NCBI GenBank assembly: GCA_029204225.1
Contig: CM055093.1
Span: 46,360,338 to 46,424,337, forward strand
Reading direction: 5' to 3'
Length of the DNA stretch: 64,000 nucleotides
Source of the DNA: Diphasiastrum complanatum
Lineage: Eukaryota; Streptophyta; Lycopodiopsida; Lycopodiales; Lycopodiaceae
Below the pieces are notes generated by a model. The model searched no databases, was not told where the DNA came from, and saw only the letters and a list, made by a program, of their open reading frames with translations. Made by a program: the position numbers and the translations under genes. Of this stretch, positions 1 to 13,199 are shown piece after piece. Position 1 is the stretch's first letter; each line of letters begins with the position of its first letter.

Positions 1-430
1 AATTTCTTGACTGCCAAAATCATTGCAAGTTCTTTTTGTGCTGTTGTCGAATAATTTATCTCTGCGCAAAAAGGATTAAAAATTCTTTTTTTACATTCAC
101 TTGGCTGGGTCAAGACGGCTCCCACAACATACTTTTATCTGAATGTACATGAAACTCAATAGTCCAATTGGGCTATCGTAAAATTGGTGTTGAGACCAAT
201 GCATCTTTAAGCTTTTGGAAAGCCTATAAGGCTTCCTCCGTCGTGATAAGTTTGTAGATTGGCCTGGCCAACTCTACAAAATCTAAAATGAAGATCTAAT
301 AATACTTAGTGTGGCCATAAAGATGTAGACCTCGCAAATCCACTAGCCCCGCACATGCAACATTAATCATATTCATCCCATAAGATCAATGTGTCCAGGG
401 TATATCCTTTTTGTGAGGAAGTGTTGGATT
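1..430 (-). mobile_element. Ty3/gypsy pol fragment (RT thumb to RNase H), decayed
   Basis: Read on the minus strand, interrupted frames give a block resembling the gypsy LRGFLGHTGYYRRF motif (here LRGLHLYGHTKYY, about 300-340). It is followed by a RxIYKLITTEEA block (about 220-270), AFQKLKDALVSTPIL (about 185-225), and an RNase H piece with NYSTTAQKELAMILAVKK at the left edge. This is the normal order RT thumb, connection, RNase H in gypsy Pol. Several stops and shifts make it non-functional. It continues off the left edge. It probably belongs to the same minus-strand element as the gag piece and LTR to its right, with the protease and most of the RT lost between. Confidence 0.75.
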
Positions 431-828
431 ATGAATCAGAATCTAGCTGACACGTATACTCAGCTATACAGTCAATTGTTGTTAATGCCTTTGTCCATCA
501 CACTATATCTGTTTGAGAATCATAATAATCTCCTTTGACTTGCTTTGGGCGATCAGTACTGTGATTTGTGGTGGAGTCGTCATCATTAGCCTTTGGAGCT
601 CCCATGCTGCTCCAATATTGAGGACGTTGCTAGTTTTTCACATCTGACACAATACAAGGCTCTCTTGCTGATGTTTCAGGTTTCATATTCAACCATTATG
701 CCATTGCTTGTGGTGCGATCCGCATCGAATCTCTAGTGGATACGTTCATTATGCTGGATAGTATACTCGAGCAATTCTGGTCATGAAACCTCAGGTTCCG
801 CCATTTGAAAATAAACCTCCTAATGGTG

Positions 829-1500
829 TCAACGTTCATTTAGATCCAATATTTGTTGCAAACCTGCTGGTGGTATTGGTACTTCTGAGGCTGGAGGTAT
901 TGCAGGTTCTGCCTTGGCTTGTGCAACTTCTTTTGCCTGCACTTCTTGTATCCAATGACGGATCCTTTGATATTGATGTCTTTCCTCTTTGGTGTTTGGA
1001 TAAGGTCCTACCGCAGAGGGTTGGTCTTCATCCATTAATAATGGTGGTGGTGGTGATGGTGCCACCTCCTTCCGTTTTAGTGTTCGCATAACTGCTAACA
1101 CAAGAACGTGGGGAGTTATGGAATTCCATGGCAATCTTTTTGGGGTGGGCATCAATTGAATGGTGATCAAATTTAATGGCGTACTTGCCTCAAGTCTTAA
1201 TGGATAATTTTTGGAGTAGTGCCTATACCCGCATTCAAGGCAGAATGGTGTATACATGCCCTTGTGAAGACATTATGTGATTCCATGCCCTTCTCCACAT
1301 CCATAGCAGCCATAGATTCTTCTACCTTGGTGATGAGGTTGGGCATTGTATGTAGCATAATGTTCGTTAATGGCTAGATCGACAAATGGCTCATATGGTC
1401 CATACCATTGTTGTTGCTCAGGCTACGATGAAGTGTCATGTTTAGCTACTGTCAAATTCACTTGAGCCACTTGATTATTACCTAGCCCTTGTGGTAGGTG
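829..1500 (-). mobile_element. Ty3/gypsy gag remnant with zinc-knuckle-like motifs
   Basis: The minus strand carries two Cys/His knuckle-like stretches: CYGCGEGHGIT (about 1275-1310), followed by a stop, then FCLECGYRHYSKNYP (about 1200-1250). A proline- and glutamine-rich stretch follows, open to 829. Two consecutive CCHC knuckles are typical of gag nucleocapsid. An open frame on the plus strand over 783-1091 is only the antisense of this. Position and strand match the pol fragment at 1-430 and the PBS near 2330. Confidence 0.5.
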
Positions 1501-2328
1501 GTAATGTCATGCGTTGTTGATTCATTGTTGCTCCAAATCGTAATGGTGCATTGGGTGCCCCTTGATGATAAGGATAAGAGGTTTGGAATTGTGCCCTCTT
1601 ATGTTGGATGATCCTAGAATTAAATGGACAGAACGCAATTTCGTGTGAGAATCATTACATAAGTGGCAAGACCAATATCTTTTAAAATAAGAATTTTGAC
1701 GGGCATTCACATTGATGGTGAAAATTTTGGTTCCAAATTTGCTTGAAGTTTGGCTAGTTGTGAAATTTTTTCTTCAGATTGATTTCTTGAAAAGTGGTTT
1801 CAAGGTTTGGAAATTGCAAATAACCAACTAAAAAAATCCCTCTTCACACTATCTTATTCTTCATCTAACCTCCAAAATCTAGCAATGACTAGATTGAAGC
1901 TACATACCAATAACCATCATAACTGAGTTGATTTTTAACCAAATTGGATGAAAGTTGGCTCAGACTTAAGCTAAGACATAGCTCTACTAATCCATAGCCT
2001 TATATCTAGCATATTTGAAGAAATTGTAGCCAAAATGGAGAAAAATAGACAATAAAGTTGTGGCTAACCAAATTTGGAGTGGTTTCACTGAAATGGTCAT
2101 GACTTTTACACAGCACCTCAAACAAAAAAAAATCAGTACCTCTCAAGAGCTAAGATCAAGGGTTATTGCTCTGAAACAAGAAATCTCACAAAAAACAATG
2201 ATTAATAGATCTAAAACTAAATCATAGTAATCTAGAAAATAAAAATAATCAAGAAAACTATTTAACTAATTAATAGAAACTCCACTAAACTTGAAAAAAC
2301 CACCAAATTTGATGGGAAAAGGATCTAA
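1500..2328 (-). mobile_element. Internal leader/gag N-terminal zone of the minus-strand gypsy element, unrecognisable frames
   Basis: This stretch lies between the PBS and the gag knuckles of the same element, so it should be the 5' leader and gag N-terminus. I see no continuous frame and no recognisable gag core. It is AT-rich with many stops in all frames. Confidence 0.3.
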
Positions 2329-2341
2329 GGCTCTGATACCA
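2329..2341 (-). promoter_or_regulatory. Primer binding site (initiator Met tRNA)
   Basis: On the minus strand the sequence is TGGTATCAGAGCC, the standard complement of the 3' end of plant initiator Met tRNA. It fixes the orientation of this gypsy element and places its 5' LTR at higher coordinates. Confidence 0.8.
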
Positions 2342-2344
2342 AAA

Positions 2345-3060
2345 TTTTCACGTGCCCATCATGGCATCCTAACATTTAATCCATTCACAAGCATCAAACT
2401 AATATGGTAAAACAACAAATCAACAAACTAGTAGAGATATCAAGACTAGACAAAATAAAAGAAGCTTCACTGAATTAGACAAAGAAATACAAAGGAATCT
2501 CCATTAATTAATCATTCATTACATAGGGGCCTTAAGTTAGAACATGATTAAGCTTTCATGTGAATGAATCGCCACATGATCCACCGTAAGGCAAAAGCCA
2601 CAACTTTCACCGAAGAAAAGGTCCCAAATCTCATAAGAGAAAGTTTCAATTTAGCAAATGTAGAATTTAGCACTCAATCAGCTATTTATAGTGGGACTTT
2701 GTGCTTCTAATATGAGTTTGGGACCTTAAATTGGACCTCTCATCTATTATTACAAATTCGTCCAATGCCTATAAGCCCTTTTATTAACCATCGTATTAAG
2801 TTAATTCACATGTTAAAGATTTGCATCATCACCCTCAATGAGAATGTTGTATGCAAGTATGATTCAGACTATGTCTATCTACATGGGATAGTTATTTTGC
2901 CTATTTACATGGGAGTCACACTCTTAGGGTTGTGTGGGGTTTGGTCAAGCTTGTACATATAATCAAGTATTATTGAGTTATGATTCAATTAAGGTCATAA
3001 CTCTATAAAGAGCTAATTATTTTTCATAGATCCATGTAGCATCAGAACTTTTAATTAAGG
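2345..3060 (-). mobile_element. Probable 5' LTR of the minus-strand gypsy element
   Basis: This stretch lies directly upstream of the PBS on the minus strand. It contains a TATA box (TATAAATAGC on the minus strand, 2681-2690), the position expected for the LTR promoter. The inner edge is set by the PBS; the outer edge is not visible and 3060 is an estimate. A second LTR was not found in the window. Confidence 0.45.
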
Positions 3061-3172
3061 CCCTTTCACTAGCCTGAAAAGTATCTCAACTTGGGGTGAC
3101 GCGCCAAATCTCAAATATCTAATATTGTTGAAATCTTTTAAGAGGGTACGGATCATGGGTCTTGCTTTTGGA

Positions 3173-3363
3173 TTTTTTGTATGTGAATTGTTGGCATTTA
3201 TTTAAAGAACAACATAAAGCTATGACACAAAAATTGTAAAACTCATTTACTTAATGTTTTCTACATTTTTTTTATGTATGTAAATTGCTAGCATTTATTT
3301 AAATAACAACATAAATCTATGACACAGAAATTGTAAAACTCAATTACTTAATGTTTTCTACAT
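3173..3363. repeat. Imperfect tandem duplication, period about 97 bp
   Basis: Two adjacent copies begin ATGTGAATTG (3181) and ATGTAAATTG (3278). Both run through CATTTATTTAAA and ATGACACA to TTACTTAATGTTTTCTACAT. The copies differ at few positions, so the duplication is moderately recent. There is no coding content. Confidence 0.85.
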
Positions 3364-4480
3364 ATGATATTCAAGTTAGCAAACTTAAAAATATGTGTAT
3401 ACTTTCAAAAGATTCTAAATATTAGATGTGTCTTTGACTAGTTTAGAATGTTAAAAAGGATTAGCATTGGCTTTTTCCTGCTATAAAAGGTGCATGACAA
3501 GGAGAATATTTGTAATATGATTTCAATAACTTGCATATTAATACAAACTCTAGAATGTTTTTGCAAAAATGAAAAAGCTTAAATCCCTCTAAGAAAAGTG
3601 AGTCAACCATATGAAATTTAAGAAAACTACCTTGAGTAGATAAAAGATTTACCAAACTCATATTTCAAAAGTTTTCACATATAGAAAATTCTCCCTAAAG
3701 AAAGGATTCTATGGAGCTACATCTTTCTCAAATTATTCGTTTCTTCAACTTCAACCTCCTCATTTGATATTTAATGGGTTGCTTCCACAATCTCCAAAAG
3801 AATGTGATTCAAAATATAGTGCAATTGGAGGGAGGCTAAGGACCTAAGGATGTCTAGAAATATGTGCGAGCACATCCTACACAAAAATTGGGAACTTGTA
3901 CTTTGGAGAGCATTCATAAAAATAACAAGCTTGCACATTTGGAAGATGGTCAAATAAGTACTATCATGGTCCAATGCACAAATGATGTTTTTTCTCTCTC
4001 TAAAACATGGATAAGTTTTAAGCATATGATATGGTAAAGTAGTTGAATAATAAAATTGAAGTTAAATCTCACGTGGAATGAATGTAGTTGGATCCTTTTC
4101 ATACAATGTTTTATTTGGAGCTCAATAATAAACAAAGTGAGACTTTTGAAAGCATACAACACAAATTACTCATTATGAATGGATGAGAAGGCACAAGGTA
4201 TGTAATAGCAAGGGTACCTCATCATTTAGAGTCCCATGCAAATTAGAATTGTATGTAATAAAAAAATGCATAAGCTGGCAAGCAACAATGGAGGAATTGA
4301 TAGTGATGGAGATGGTTAAAAGACAAGCAAGGATTCTATTTCCTAATATGATTATATTCTTAAATAGTTCTATGGATATATTTTACAATGATAATTATTG
4401 ATGTGTCAATTACATGTAGGATAGAGAATTCACTAAAATATGTAGCTTTGTCGGTGACAACCATGAAAGTGCGAATATTT
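3364..4480. other. AT-rich stretch with no recognised gene
   Basis: Short open frames occur here on both strands. None has a recognisable motif, splice context or compositional support. Confidence 0.5.
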
Positions 4481-4504
4481 AGGCGTCTATGACAGCCATG
4501 CAAT

Positions 4505-5376
<872 letters not shown>

Positions 5377-5804
5377 ATTATGAACTATAGTCAATTAGGT
5401 GGACAATGATAATTATCTGCATAGAATAGCATGATCGAATAGTGATGTAGTCTACACTAGATTCGGAAGAGAAAATGCTCCATTCTAAGTGGTACCATGA
5501 TTATGGTCAATTCGATAGTTTGAGTCAAAATCGAGTTGATGTTGATAGTCAATGGTCGACAGTGAGTTGATAGTCGATATTTTGAGTCAATCCGATGAAA
5601 AGCTCTTTGTGTCAAATTACGTGTAGTTCTACAAACTGTTCAAACATGCATGTAAATCTATAGGCTGTCTTGAATAACAGTTCATTTTTGCAGGCTGTTA
5701 TGAGAGGTGAATATGTACAGTGGATAGGAGCTCTCATAAGATAGAATTGGGCGAGTAGGATTAAGATTAAACTCCAACACATCTTCTAATAGCTGCAAAT
5801 TTCT

Positions 5805-6016
5805 ACATGCAGGACCTGTGACTCGATCTACATCATGAGCTTAGATTGCTCAACATTATTCAGAGAACAACTTCAATAGCTCTGCCAAGGATACTGAGGA
5901 GAGTGAGGGGTCTCCATCTTATGAAGCCTCGGAGAGTGGGGATGATGATGATGATGATGAGCATGATGCTATGAAGCCAACCCCCTCTAGGAGGACTAGG
6001 AAGACAAAGATATAGA
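5805..6016 (+). pseudogene. Acidic coding-like remnant, possibly transposon C-terminus
   Basis: The plus strand reads through GPVTRS, then after stops SSAKDTEESEGSPSYEASES, a run of Asp from a GAT repeat, and RRTRKTKI followed by a stop. Acidic tails and a GPVTRS-like motif occur in several retrotransposon polyproteins, but the match is too short to assign a family. Confidence 0.2.
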
Positions 6017-6126
6017 CTATACTCCATAGTCTAGAATCTAGAAGGTTAAATTCTCATCTACTCGTTGACTCACTCATGAATCATGACATCAAGATTCAAT
6101 ATTCAACTCATTTTGATATCATTTGT

Positions 6127-6184
6127 AACATGTGTACAATTGATACCAGGTATTTGACATGTGTACAATTGATACCAGGTATTC
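6127..6184. repeat. Short tandem duplication, period about 30 bp
   Basis: ACATGTGTACAATTGATACC followed by AGGTATT occurs twice head to tail, separated by one or two bases. An AT dinucleotide run follows near 6188-6202. Confidence 0.9.
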
Positions 6185-6199
6185 ACAATATATATATAT

Positions 6200-7120
6200 A
6201 TTATAGTTCATGATGATTGTTTGCTATAATATTATTTGATTTTGCTTTTCAATGTAAATACTAAGTTTTATCTTTTAAATTTATATTCAAATGTTTATCC
6301 AATGTACTTACTACTTACAAGTTAGTACTTATTGGTGTGTGATGGATGTTTGGTCACTTGAAACTTCATTGTTCAATCTTCAAAGTTCGATCGACGATGA
6401 TGTATCAAGCCAGTGGTCACATGGATAAATCGTAAATTATGATATTCATTGCTAAGTGAAAAGTTGGAATATAAAATCTAATTTATTGTTTATGAAGTAG
6501 ATTGTGATTTGTCTCCAATGTTCATTCAACGTTGTCATGTGCACTTGTAATTCTAAATTTTAATTTCTATGAACACTAATTTGGTTTTTGCACATTGGCA
6601 AACGGATGGTAGAACACATTGGAGAGCCTCGCTCCACCAAATTCCTGAGGCAAAGAATTGGTATCGAAATATAGCATGGTAATTCGGCATCTATCTTGGG
6701 TACCCTCCCTTCGTCACGTGAATTAGATGAAGTCCTTGTCATTTTGGTAGTGAAGTAATGAGTTCATATAGACTACTATATATCAAAATCATACAAATGT
6801 ACTTTTTATAGTGTGCATCAGAGTTGACATTTGACGTTCAAGGTTGCCCAAAAAAAAAAATTGGTTTCAAGCTTTAGCTTCCTACAAGCAACAATGAACT
6901 CTCAAATGGAGCTATTCAAAAGCAATTTAGTATCTATAAGACTTTAGAAACATTGTAGACATTATACATATTACATTCGATATTTTATGGCATTATATCT
7001 AGAGAAAAACAAATTAATTTATTTTACCAATTCTTTTATTCTTTGGCAAAAAAGGTCCATTCTAAACCAGGTGAATACGCTCTTTTGAGATTGTGATTTC
7101 ATTTTTGACTCTGATCAAAC
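6200..7120. other. AT-rich stretch with no recognised gene
   Basis: No coding motif, splice pattern or repeat family was recognised on either strand. Confidence 0.45.
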
Positions 7121-7122
7121 AA

Positions 7123-7205
7123 GATTGGCTCAACTGGTTACCTTGGCATCTAAAGTTCCATTGGTCCTAGGTTCAAGCCACCCCTTGGAAACCAAGATGC
7201 ATTGC
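7123..7205 (+). mobile_element. SINE copy 1, tRNA-like head
   Basis: TTGGCTCAACTGGTTACC is a box-A-like word. CTAGGTTCAAGCC is a box-B-like word, spaced as in a tRNA. The shared tail CCTTGGAAACCAAGATGCA follows. The same order of words recurs near 13071, 46922 and 47026, which shows a dispersed family. It is not a tRNA gene, because there is no matched acceptor stem and the box words are degenerate. Confidence 0.6.
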
Positions 7206-7965
7206 AAGAATTAGGGATCAACAATAGAGAAGCTAATTTGATTAACTATACATATAGACATGCAAATCTTGGGGTGGTATTAAATACTAATCAAATATAT
7301 GATAGGTATTGGAGCCACCAAAGTGACTAGAATCAAAGAACCAAATAAAACTATCTCTTGGTTCAATGCAATTTGGAACCTTTTCAATCCTCCGAGGAAA
7401 TGGAAGAAGAGACTTAGAAAGATGAAAAATCTAAAAGCTTCAAACCATAAGGTCTTTATGCAAGGAATCGTTTAACATGCAATCCTCCCCAAGACAACAT
7501 AAATGAAAGGTAAATACCACATGTTCAAGGTGCAAACGCTACAAAAGCTCTTTTATGAGTGTCAAAGCAAATTATGCAACGAAGTCATACACAACATCGA
7601 GATGCGATTTTGTACCATACTCAGCAGCCTACAACGAATCGCATTATGCTTAATGATTTTGAGATTGAGGTAGAATCTATTTCGGAGCTATGTAGCTCAT
7701 TGGAACCAAGATGTGCAAACTAAACTAGGATCTAATTAGGTTAGAAACTCCTTGCCAGTCGAGACCACCCACGATCAGTGTCCCATTTCCTTTAGTTTGC
7801 GCTCGTCTTTCTTTGTTCTAAGTTCTCCACACTATTTGAAACTCTGATTCTCATTACATTTAGGGTCCCTTGCACCATAACGCTTCATTTAGTCTTTTAC
7901 CATCAATCTATATAGCATCAAGTCAGCTTAATAAGTCTTGTTGTGTTATATGGCCTCTGCAAGAA

Positions 7966-7967
<2 letters not shown>

Positions 7968-8025
<58 letters not shown>
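7968..8025. repeat. (CT)n microsatellite
   Basis: A pure CT run of about 58 bp. Confidence 0.97.
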
Positions 8026-8029
<4 letters not shown>

Positions 8030-8499
8030 TAGACACACAAACATGTATATACATGACCTATACCACAACAATCCTTGGGACAATGCATTCCAAAGCAACC
8101 CTGCTGTTATTTCTTAGCTACCAAATGTAAACAATGATAACCCAAGCTGGTTTGTGAATTCTGAATATCTCAGTTTGACAATATACTTACTATTAAACCC
8201 AATTTAAGAGCATCTCAAGCTATAATTTATAGTGATTGTTTTATGTAAGAGGTTCTAGCCTATTCATGCTATCCATTGAATCCCCATTCAAGATATAAGA
8301 GCCATGACGTTCCCAAATGGATCTTTCTGATATATTTCTGGCAGAGACTCACAAACTGCAATTACCAAGATCAAAGATGAGAATTTCAACAACAGGGTTG
8401 GCAGGTGAAGAGCAAAGTATCTGGTTTACTAGACCAACACTTAAAAATAACCACTGATTAAAGGATAAGGCCACTACAATAAACAAATTTCAAGAATGA

Positions 8500-8977
8500 T
8501 CCAGCGGTTGACTGCTTACCACTTGAAAAAACAATCAAGCTTACAACCTCACATCTGAAGTATGCTATATCCGATATTCTTATATGAAGAAACAAATGTA
8601 CAACCAGCAACAAAAGAGTCGCCTGCATAGACCTTCACAAAAAGTTCTAGTCTGCACGCACTACACAAAATATTCAAGCTACTGTAGAACGAACAGAATA
8701 GTAACCATTCTGCAAGTCCAGAAATAGGTGAACTCTTAAAGCTTAATCTCTGGCCCTCATGCTTCGTAACTGCAAAATGTGCCAAGAGTAAAAGATAGCT
8801 GAGTGAATCCAGCCACATATTTTGCAGCCTTCTACAACAGTTTCATATTTACAAATGAAGGCTTCTGTTAACAGCCGTGCACTGTCATAAAATGATATCT
8901 TAACATGAAAGGTCCAGAAGAAGCACAAGCACAAGCAGGACATTTCAATACCATAAACAGTTTGTGGAAGCTTTCAA
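8500..8977 (-). other. Probable 3' UTR and downstream flank of the unknown gene
   Basis: This stretch lies directly downstream of the stop codon at 8978 on the minus strand. Open frames here are short and unconserved in appearance. No AATAAA signal stood out strongly enough to fix a cleavage site. Confidence 0.35.
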
Positions 8978-10777
8978 TCATGACACTCTTTTTCTTATCC
9001 ATTGTGGAACCCCAGTCTTTGGTATAGTCTTCTTATAAGTGACATTATTATGAGACGGAAATTTTTCATTAACATATCTACAACCAGTCCATCCTGTACC
9101 CTTTTGCTTACTGAAATCTCTATGCAACGATTTCTCATTACTAGTTTGAACTTGTGCATCCAAGAAAACGTGATCTAGCTTGTTATCCTCCCACCTTTGA
9201 GTCCAATTTCCTGCCATATAAAAAAATCAAGTTAGATGGACTGGCTATGGGAAAATTATGTAAGATTAGGGTTAGGTTTACTATTGGAAGAATAACGGAC
9301 ATGGATAGCAAACTAGAACAAGCCAGAACAAATCAAACTCAACGGTAAACTAAAGTGCAATTACCGGGATAAGGATCTCCTTTATGATGTACCCAGGAAT
9401 TCTCATTTTCATTATGACATGTTTCCCCTGAAATTGTTGGAACTGCAAGTTGAACATGCAAGTCTCCAAATCTGTGAGTTTGTTGCTGCTCTTGCATTGC
9501 TACACCAGACTCATTAGAGGTTTGCCAGTTGCCCGCAGGTGAATGATCTAAAGCAGCGGCTGCATCACCCCGCTTATCGGGTGAATGCAATGGTGGAAAC
9601 TGGCCCATATCTTCGAGTGAAAAATTAGGCATTTGGCTGGTAAGAGCTTGTGAAGATACATTATAATTAGGCTTAACATCCTTTTGAACATTCTTTCGGA
9701 AATGGTGTTTTTTTCTGCTCCTGCGGGATGCAGCGGCCGAAGCATCGACCGCTTTTGGTACATTATAGGGTGCCCTTGAATTCCAATCGATCTTATCAAT
9801 GTAAAGGTCCGGCTCAGGTGGAGTGCTGAGGGCAGGGACCCCTGATAAGGCTGCTCTATACCTTTCTTCTGCAGATAAAAGTGCTTCCACAGCACCTGAA
9901 TCATCCCATAACAGCACGTTTGGAAAGCTTTCAAGGTAGAATGAAGGGACGGGAATAAAAGGTTGACTTTTGAACTCCACCAGCTTAGCTGAAAATAAGG
10001 ACGAAATTCAAGTTAATCCATGAGCGGGGACTTGAATTACAAAGAGTTTGCATACCTTAGGCTTCAAAATTTACAGTTTATTGCACAACCAATACAAATT
10101 CCTCATCGAAAAGCCATTACCCACTATGCGAATGCATGATTCTTGGTTAGTTCAACTAAACGTTTCTAGCAATCTCCACTTTCGCTCTAATTTAAACATC
10201 CAACATTAAAACCCTAAAATGGGGAGTAAAATAGACACAGAAGTGGCTAAACAACACTGCTAATAAACTTCAGCATTGTTTCTTCAATGCTGCTTGATGT
10301 AGAACAGCAACATTCTCCAAAATGAACAACGATTGAATTCTGTGATCAACCACAAGCACAACGACAGACAATTGGCTTCAGTTTCAAACCTCCTCGCAAT
10401 CACTCAATTTCTAACTTTCAAAATCCGGCTTCTTTTGTTTTACCCTCGCAAATTCTTCCTAAGGCAGATTTTGAATCGTTTTTCTGTTGGACTGGTTAGT
10501 AACTAACTTCCGCTTCAAACATTAAACGCTGCAGATGGAACACTTAAGACATACAAGCAGGCGTTCATTCCTTTGGTAAGCCTCAAACATTCCGTCAGCA
10601 ACATACGAGCATGTGAAGCTACTAGTAAACCCACTCATTTAAGCACATAAGAGTTGACTAACAGACCTATCCATCTGACATAGATGACTTACAAAAATTA
10701 GATGCATCTTCTTCCGTGGCCTGGTACTGATAACGTTCGTTTTCAGTCCTGTCCCAACTCCAATACCCCTCAACCAT
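8978..10777 (-). CDS. Unidentified plant protein, 3 exons, 313 aa
   Basis: Exon 1 is 10777-10693 (ATG, donor GTAAGT), exon 2 is 9988-9365, and exon 3 is 9210-8978. The phases agree at both junctions: Ser is split at exon 1/2 and Gly at exon 2/3. All introns are GT-AG. The product starts MVEGYWSWDRTENERYQYQ and has a hydrophobic stretch KSQPFIPVPSFYLESFPNVL (about residues 33-52). A basic patch (SRRSRKKHHFRKN, about 115-127) could be a nuclear localisation signal. The middle is Ser/Gln-rich and of low complexity. The C-terminus is aromatic and basic and ends VPQWIRKRVS. No catalytic domain or membrane segment is visible. I do not recognise the family. Exact splicing with no stops argues for a real, expressed gene. 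Upstream lies a pyrimidine-rich leader. Confidence 0.85.
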
Positions 10778-11277
10778 TGCGTCACTCTACAGGGAGAGTA
10801 CTAACCCACATAAACAACTACCAAAAAAATTCCTAACAGCAGAAAAACCTCAATCCCAACGCAAGAAGAGGCGCCTATTCCAACAGAAGAAAAAGCGTCA
10901 ATTCCAACACAAAACTTTGTCGATCTTCAAGCCTGGAGCACCCACCTCCTCACCTCCCCTCTCCTAACATCACCCTTCGGTCCCTTCCCTTCCACTCACT
11001 CCCTAAGTTCCGCATCTTCTCGCATACAAACCCCTCACGAAAACGGCAAAGCCCAACTCAATTCCCAAAACATTCATTGCTACTAGTATCACACACGCCA
11101 TGCGCAATCTCTGGCAAAACCGCTGCACAATTCCTGATCTGCACAGAAGCAGTTGCGCAAGGAGCCACCCTCCCTCCTATATGACAGTATAATGATCATC
11201 AGCTCCAGTGATTTGTTGGAAATCAGCGTTCAAGCAAGGAAGGCGAGAGCATAGCCATTCACAGAAATGGATCGCCG

Positions 11278-11337
11278 AGAGATAGAGAGAGAGAGACACA
11301 AATGAAGTAGTTCATTTCTTTCATTTAAATACACAGG

Positions 11338-11383
<46 letters not shown>

Positions 11384-11393
11384 AAGAAAAAAA
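11278..11393 (-). promoter_or_regulatory. Pyrimidine-rich (CT) leader/core promoter tract upstream of the unknown gene
   Basis: On the minus strand this is a CT repeat (11339-11380) followed by CTTCTTT-type sequence and a second, shorter CT run (11278-11297), about 500-600 bp upstream of the ATG. Pyrimidine patches and (GA/CT)n are common in plant core promoters and 5' UTRs and bind BPC-type GAGA factors. A role here is inferred from position only. Confidence 0.45.
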
Positions 11394-11399
11394 AACGAA

Positions 11400-13060
11400 G
11401 GATTTAGAAGGAAATGGGATGGAACCGCCAAATTTCCTTCAAAAAAACCCATCTCCAAGAAAAAGATGGTGAATTTTTATTGATCCCCAAAAAATCTAAC
11501 TTGCTTTTTGTTCTACATATAAGAGAGAATCTATGCTAGACAAACTTGCCGGGTAGAGAATTTATGTTCGACAAAGATATTTGCAAAGAGTTCATGGTTT
11601 CTAGATTGAAAAATCAATGAAATCTTGGAAAATCTAGGTTTGACATGCGAGGAGAGGGGAGGCATGATCTTAAGAACCACAAAATTTTCTTAAAATTTGA
11701 GCATTGTGAAATTATGCAAAAAATCATAATCAAGGTAGTTTGAATTGTACAGCGCAGGCTATACATGTGGGAGCCTTAGGGCAGAAGCATAAAGCAGTGC
11801 TCGTGAAACATTTTGTGAGTTATCTCCAAAATACTCGTGGTTTTTAAAGCTTCTCTATTTTTTTTTACTTACTCATACAAGGGTTTGTATGCCTAAATAG
11901 AAAACCTTCAAAATTATTGATTTTTGAGAAAAAAAAATATAGATTTCATGCTTATACTTTGTCGAGTTTTGAGAAATAATGTACTTTGTTGATTTTCTTG
12001 AGCACTAGTGTAAATCACATTGCCTATGGGCTTTACTCACGATCAACAAAGAGATAGTATTTGCTATCTTTTTGCCAGGACTTTGAGGGTGTGATTCCTT
12101 GTCAGAGCAAGCAAATCCGAGGACTATACTTATCGTAGACACCAAGAGTGATATTGTTACTTTTTTGTTTGCACTTTTATGGGCGCAATGCCCCTACCCA
12201 AGCTATTATGAGCATAATGTCATGCCTAGGCTTGTTTTAAAAAAAACCCTGGGATCGACCACCCTCTAGTTAAAACCTCACCGACACATGGGCAATGACA
12301 AAAAAGAACCCGAGGTGTTATGAATATAATATTTATCGACAAAATCTATTGTTTGGAGGATTTTATCTACCAAGATTATGCTCGTTAAATATTCAAAAAC
12401 TACCATACAAAAAAACCCGATAGCCTTCAAAAAAAATTTCAAGATTTTGTACTAATATTCAAGAAGGTTTTTCGAGCACCAGTTGTAAGGCCTATCTTAA
12501 AGTAGAAAGCTTGGGTTGAAGTCTTCTAGATAAAGGAGGCCCAAATAACATAAAACAATAATACTAGGGAGGTACTAAAGCAAGAGAGTCATTAGATGGA
12601 GCCATTCTCAATGGTGATTGTCCTAAATCAAAGGGCACTTACCCCAAACTTAAGGGTCCAAGATCTACCTTTCCTTCACTCTCAAGTATGCCACATACTT
12701 GATGGCATACTTGATGAAATTGACACATTGGTTTGTTTTTCAATCAATTATTATCTTGTACTCATTCCCCTAGGCCATACATTATATCTAACTGAGCCTT
12801 TTGGTGTTTAATCCTTGGACCACATGACTAGCCTTAAAAGAGAGTGTGTGCCAATCTCAAACACTAGTTGCAATACCCACTCCCAATTCATGTCGACATA
12901 ACTTTGTAAGAGGGAGATTCTTGCCACATTGATACAAGCCAAATGGCCCAGCAAATATTGCTTCCAACACCAAGCCTCCTCAATACTTGGATGTAGAGAG
13001 GGGTCCGCAACTGCCATTATAGCCACAATCCAAAATATTTTCCTTGAGCTCGATGCACCG
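11400..13060. other. Intergenic AT-rich stretch, no gene recognised
   Basis: Many stops occur in all frames. Open frames at 12596-12811 (+) and 12808-13026 (-) have no recognisable motif or splice support. Confidence 0.45.
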
Positions 13061-13063
13061 TTG

Positions 13064-13195
13064 ACATCTTCAGTTGGTTAGCTTGATATACAAGGTTTCT
13101 TTGATCCCAAGTTCGACCCCCCCCCCCCCCCCCCCCTCTTGGAAACCAATCGGATGTCTCCGAAGAGAACCCTCCTGAAAGCCAAGATGCATTGA
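13064..13195 (+). mobile_element. SINE copy 2 with an internal C20 tract
   Basis: CAGTTGGTTAGCTTG (box-A side), TTTCTTTGATCCCAAGTTCGA (box-B side) and CTTGGAAACCAA appear in the family order. The CCTCCCC segment of other copies is replaced by a run of 20 C (13117-13136). This suggests slippage expansion inside the SINE. Confidence 0.6.
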
Positions 13196-13199
13196 CATC

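Noticed and set aside
783-1091. Plus-strand open frame of 102 codons
   Set aside because: Antisense of the gypsy gag piece, which has knuckle motifs on the other strand.
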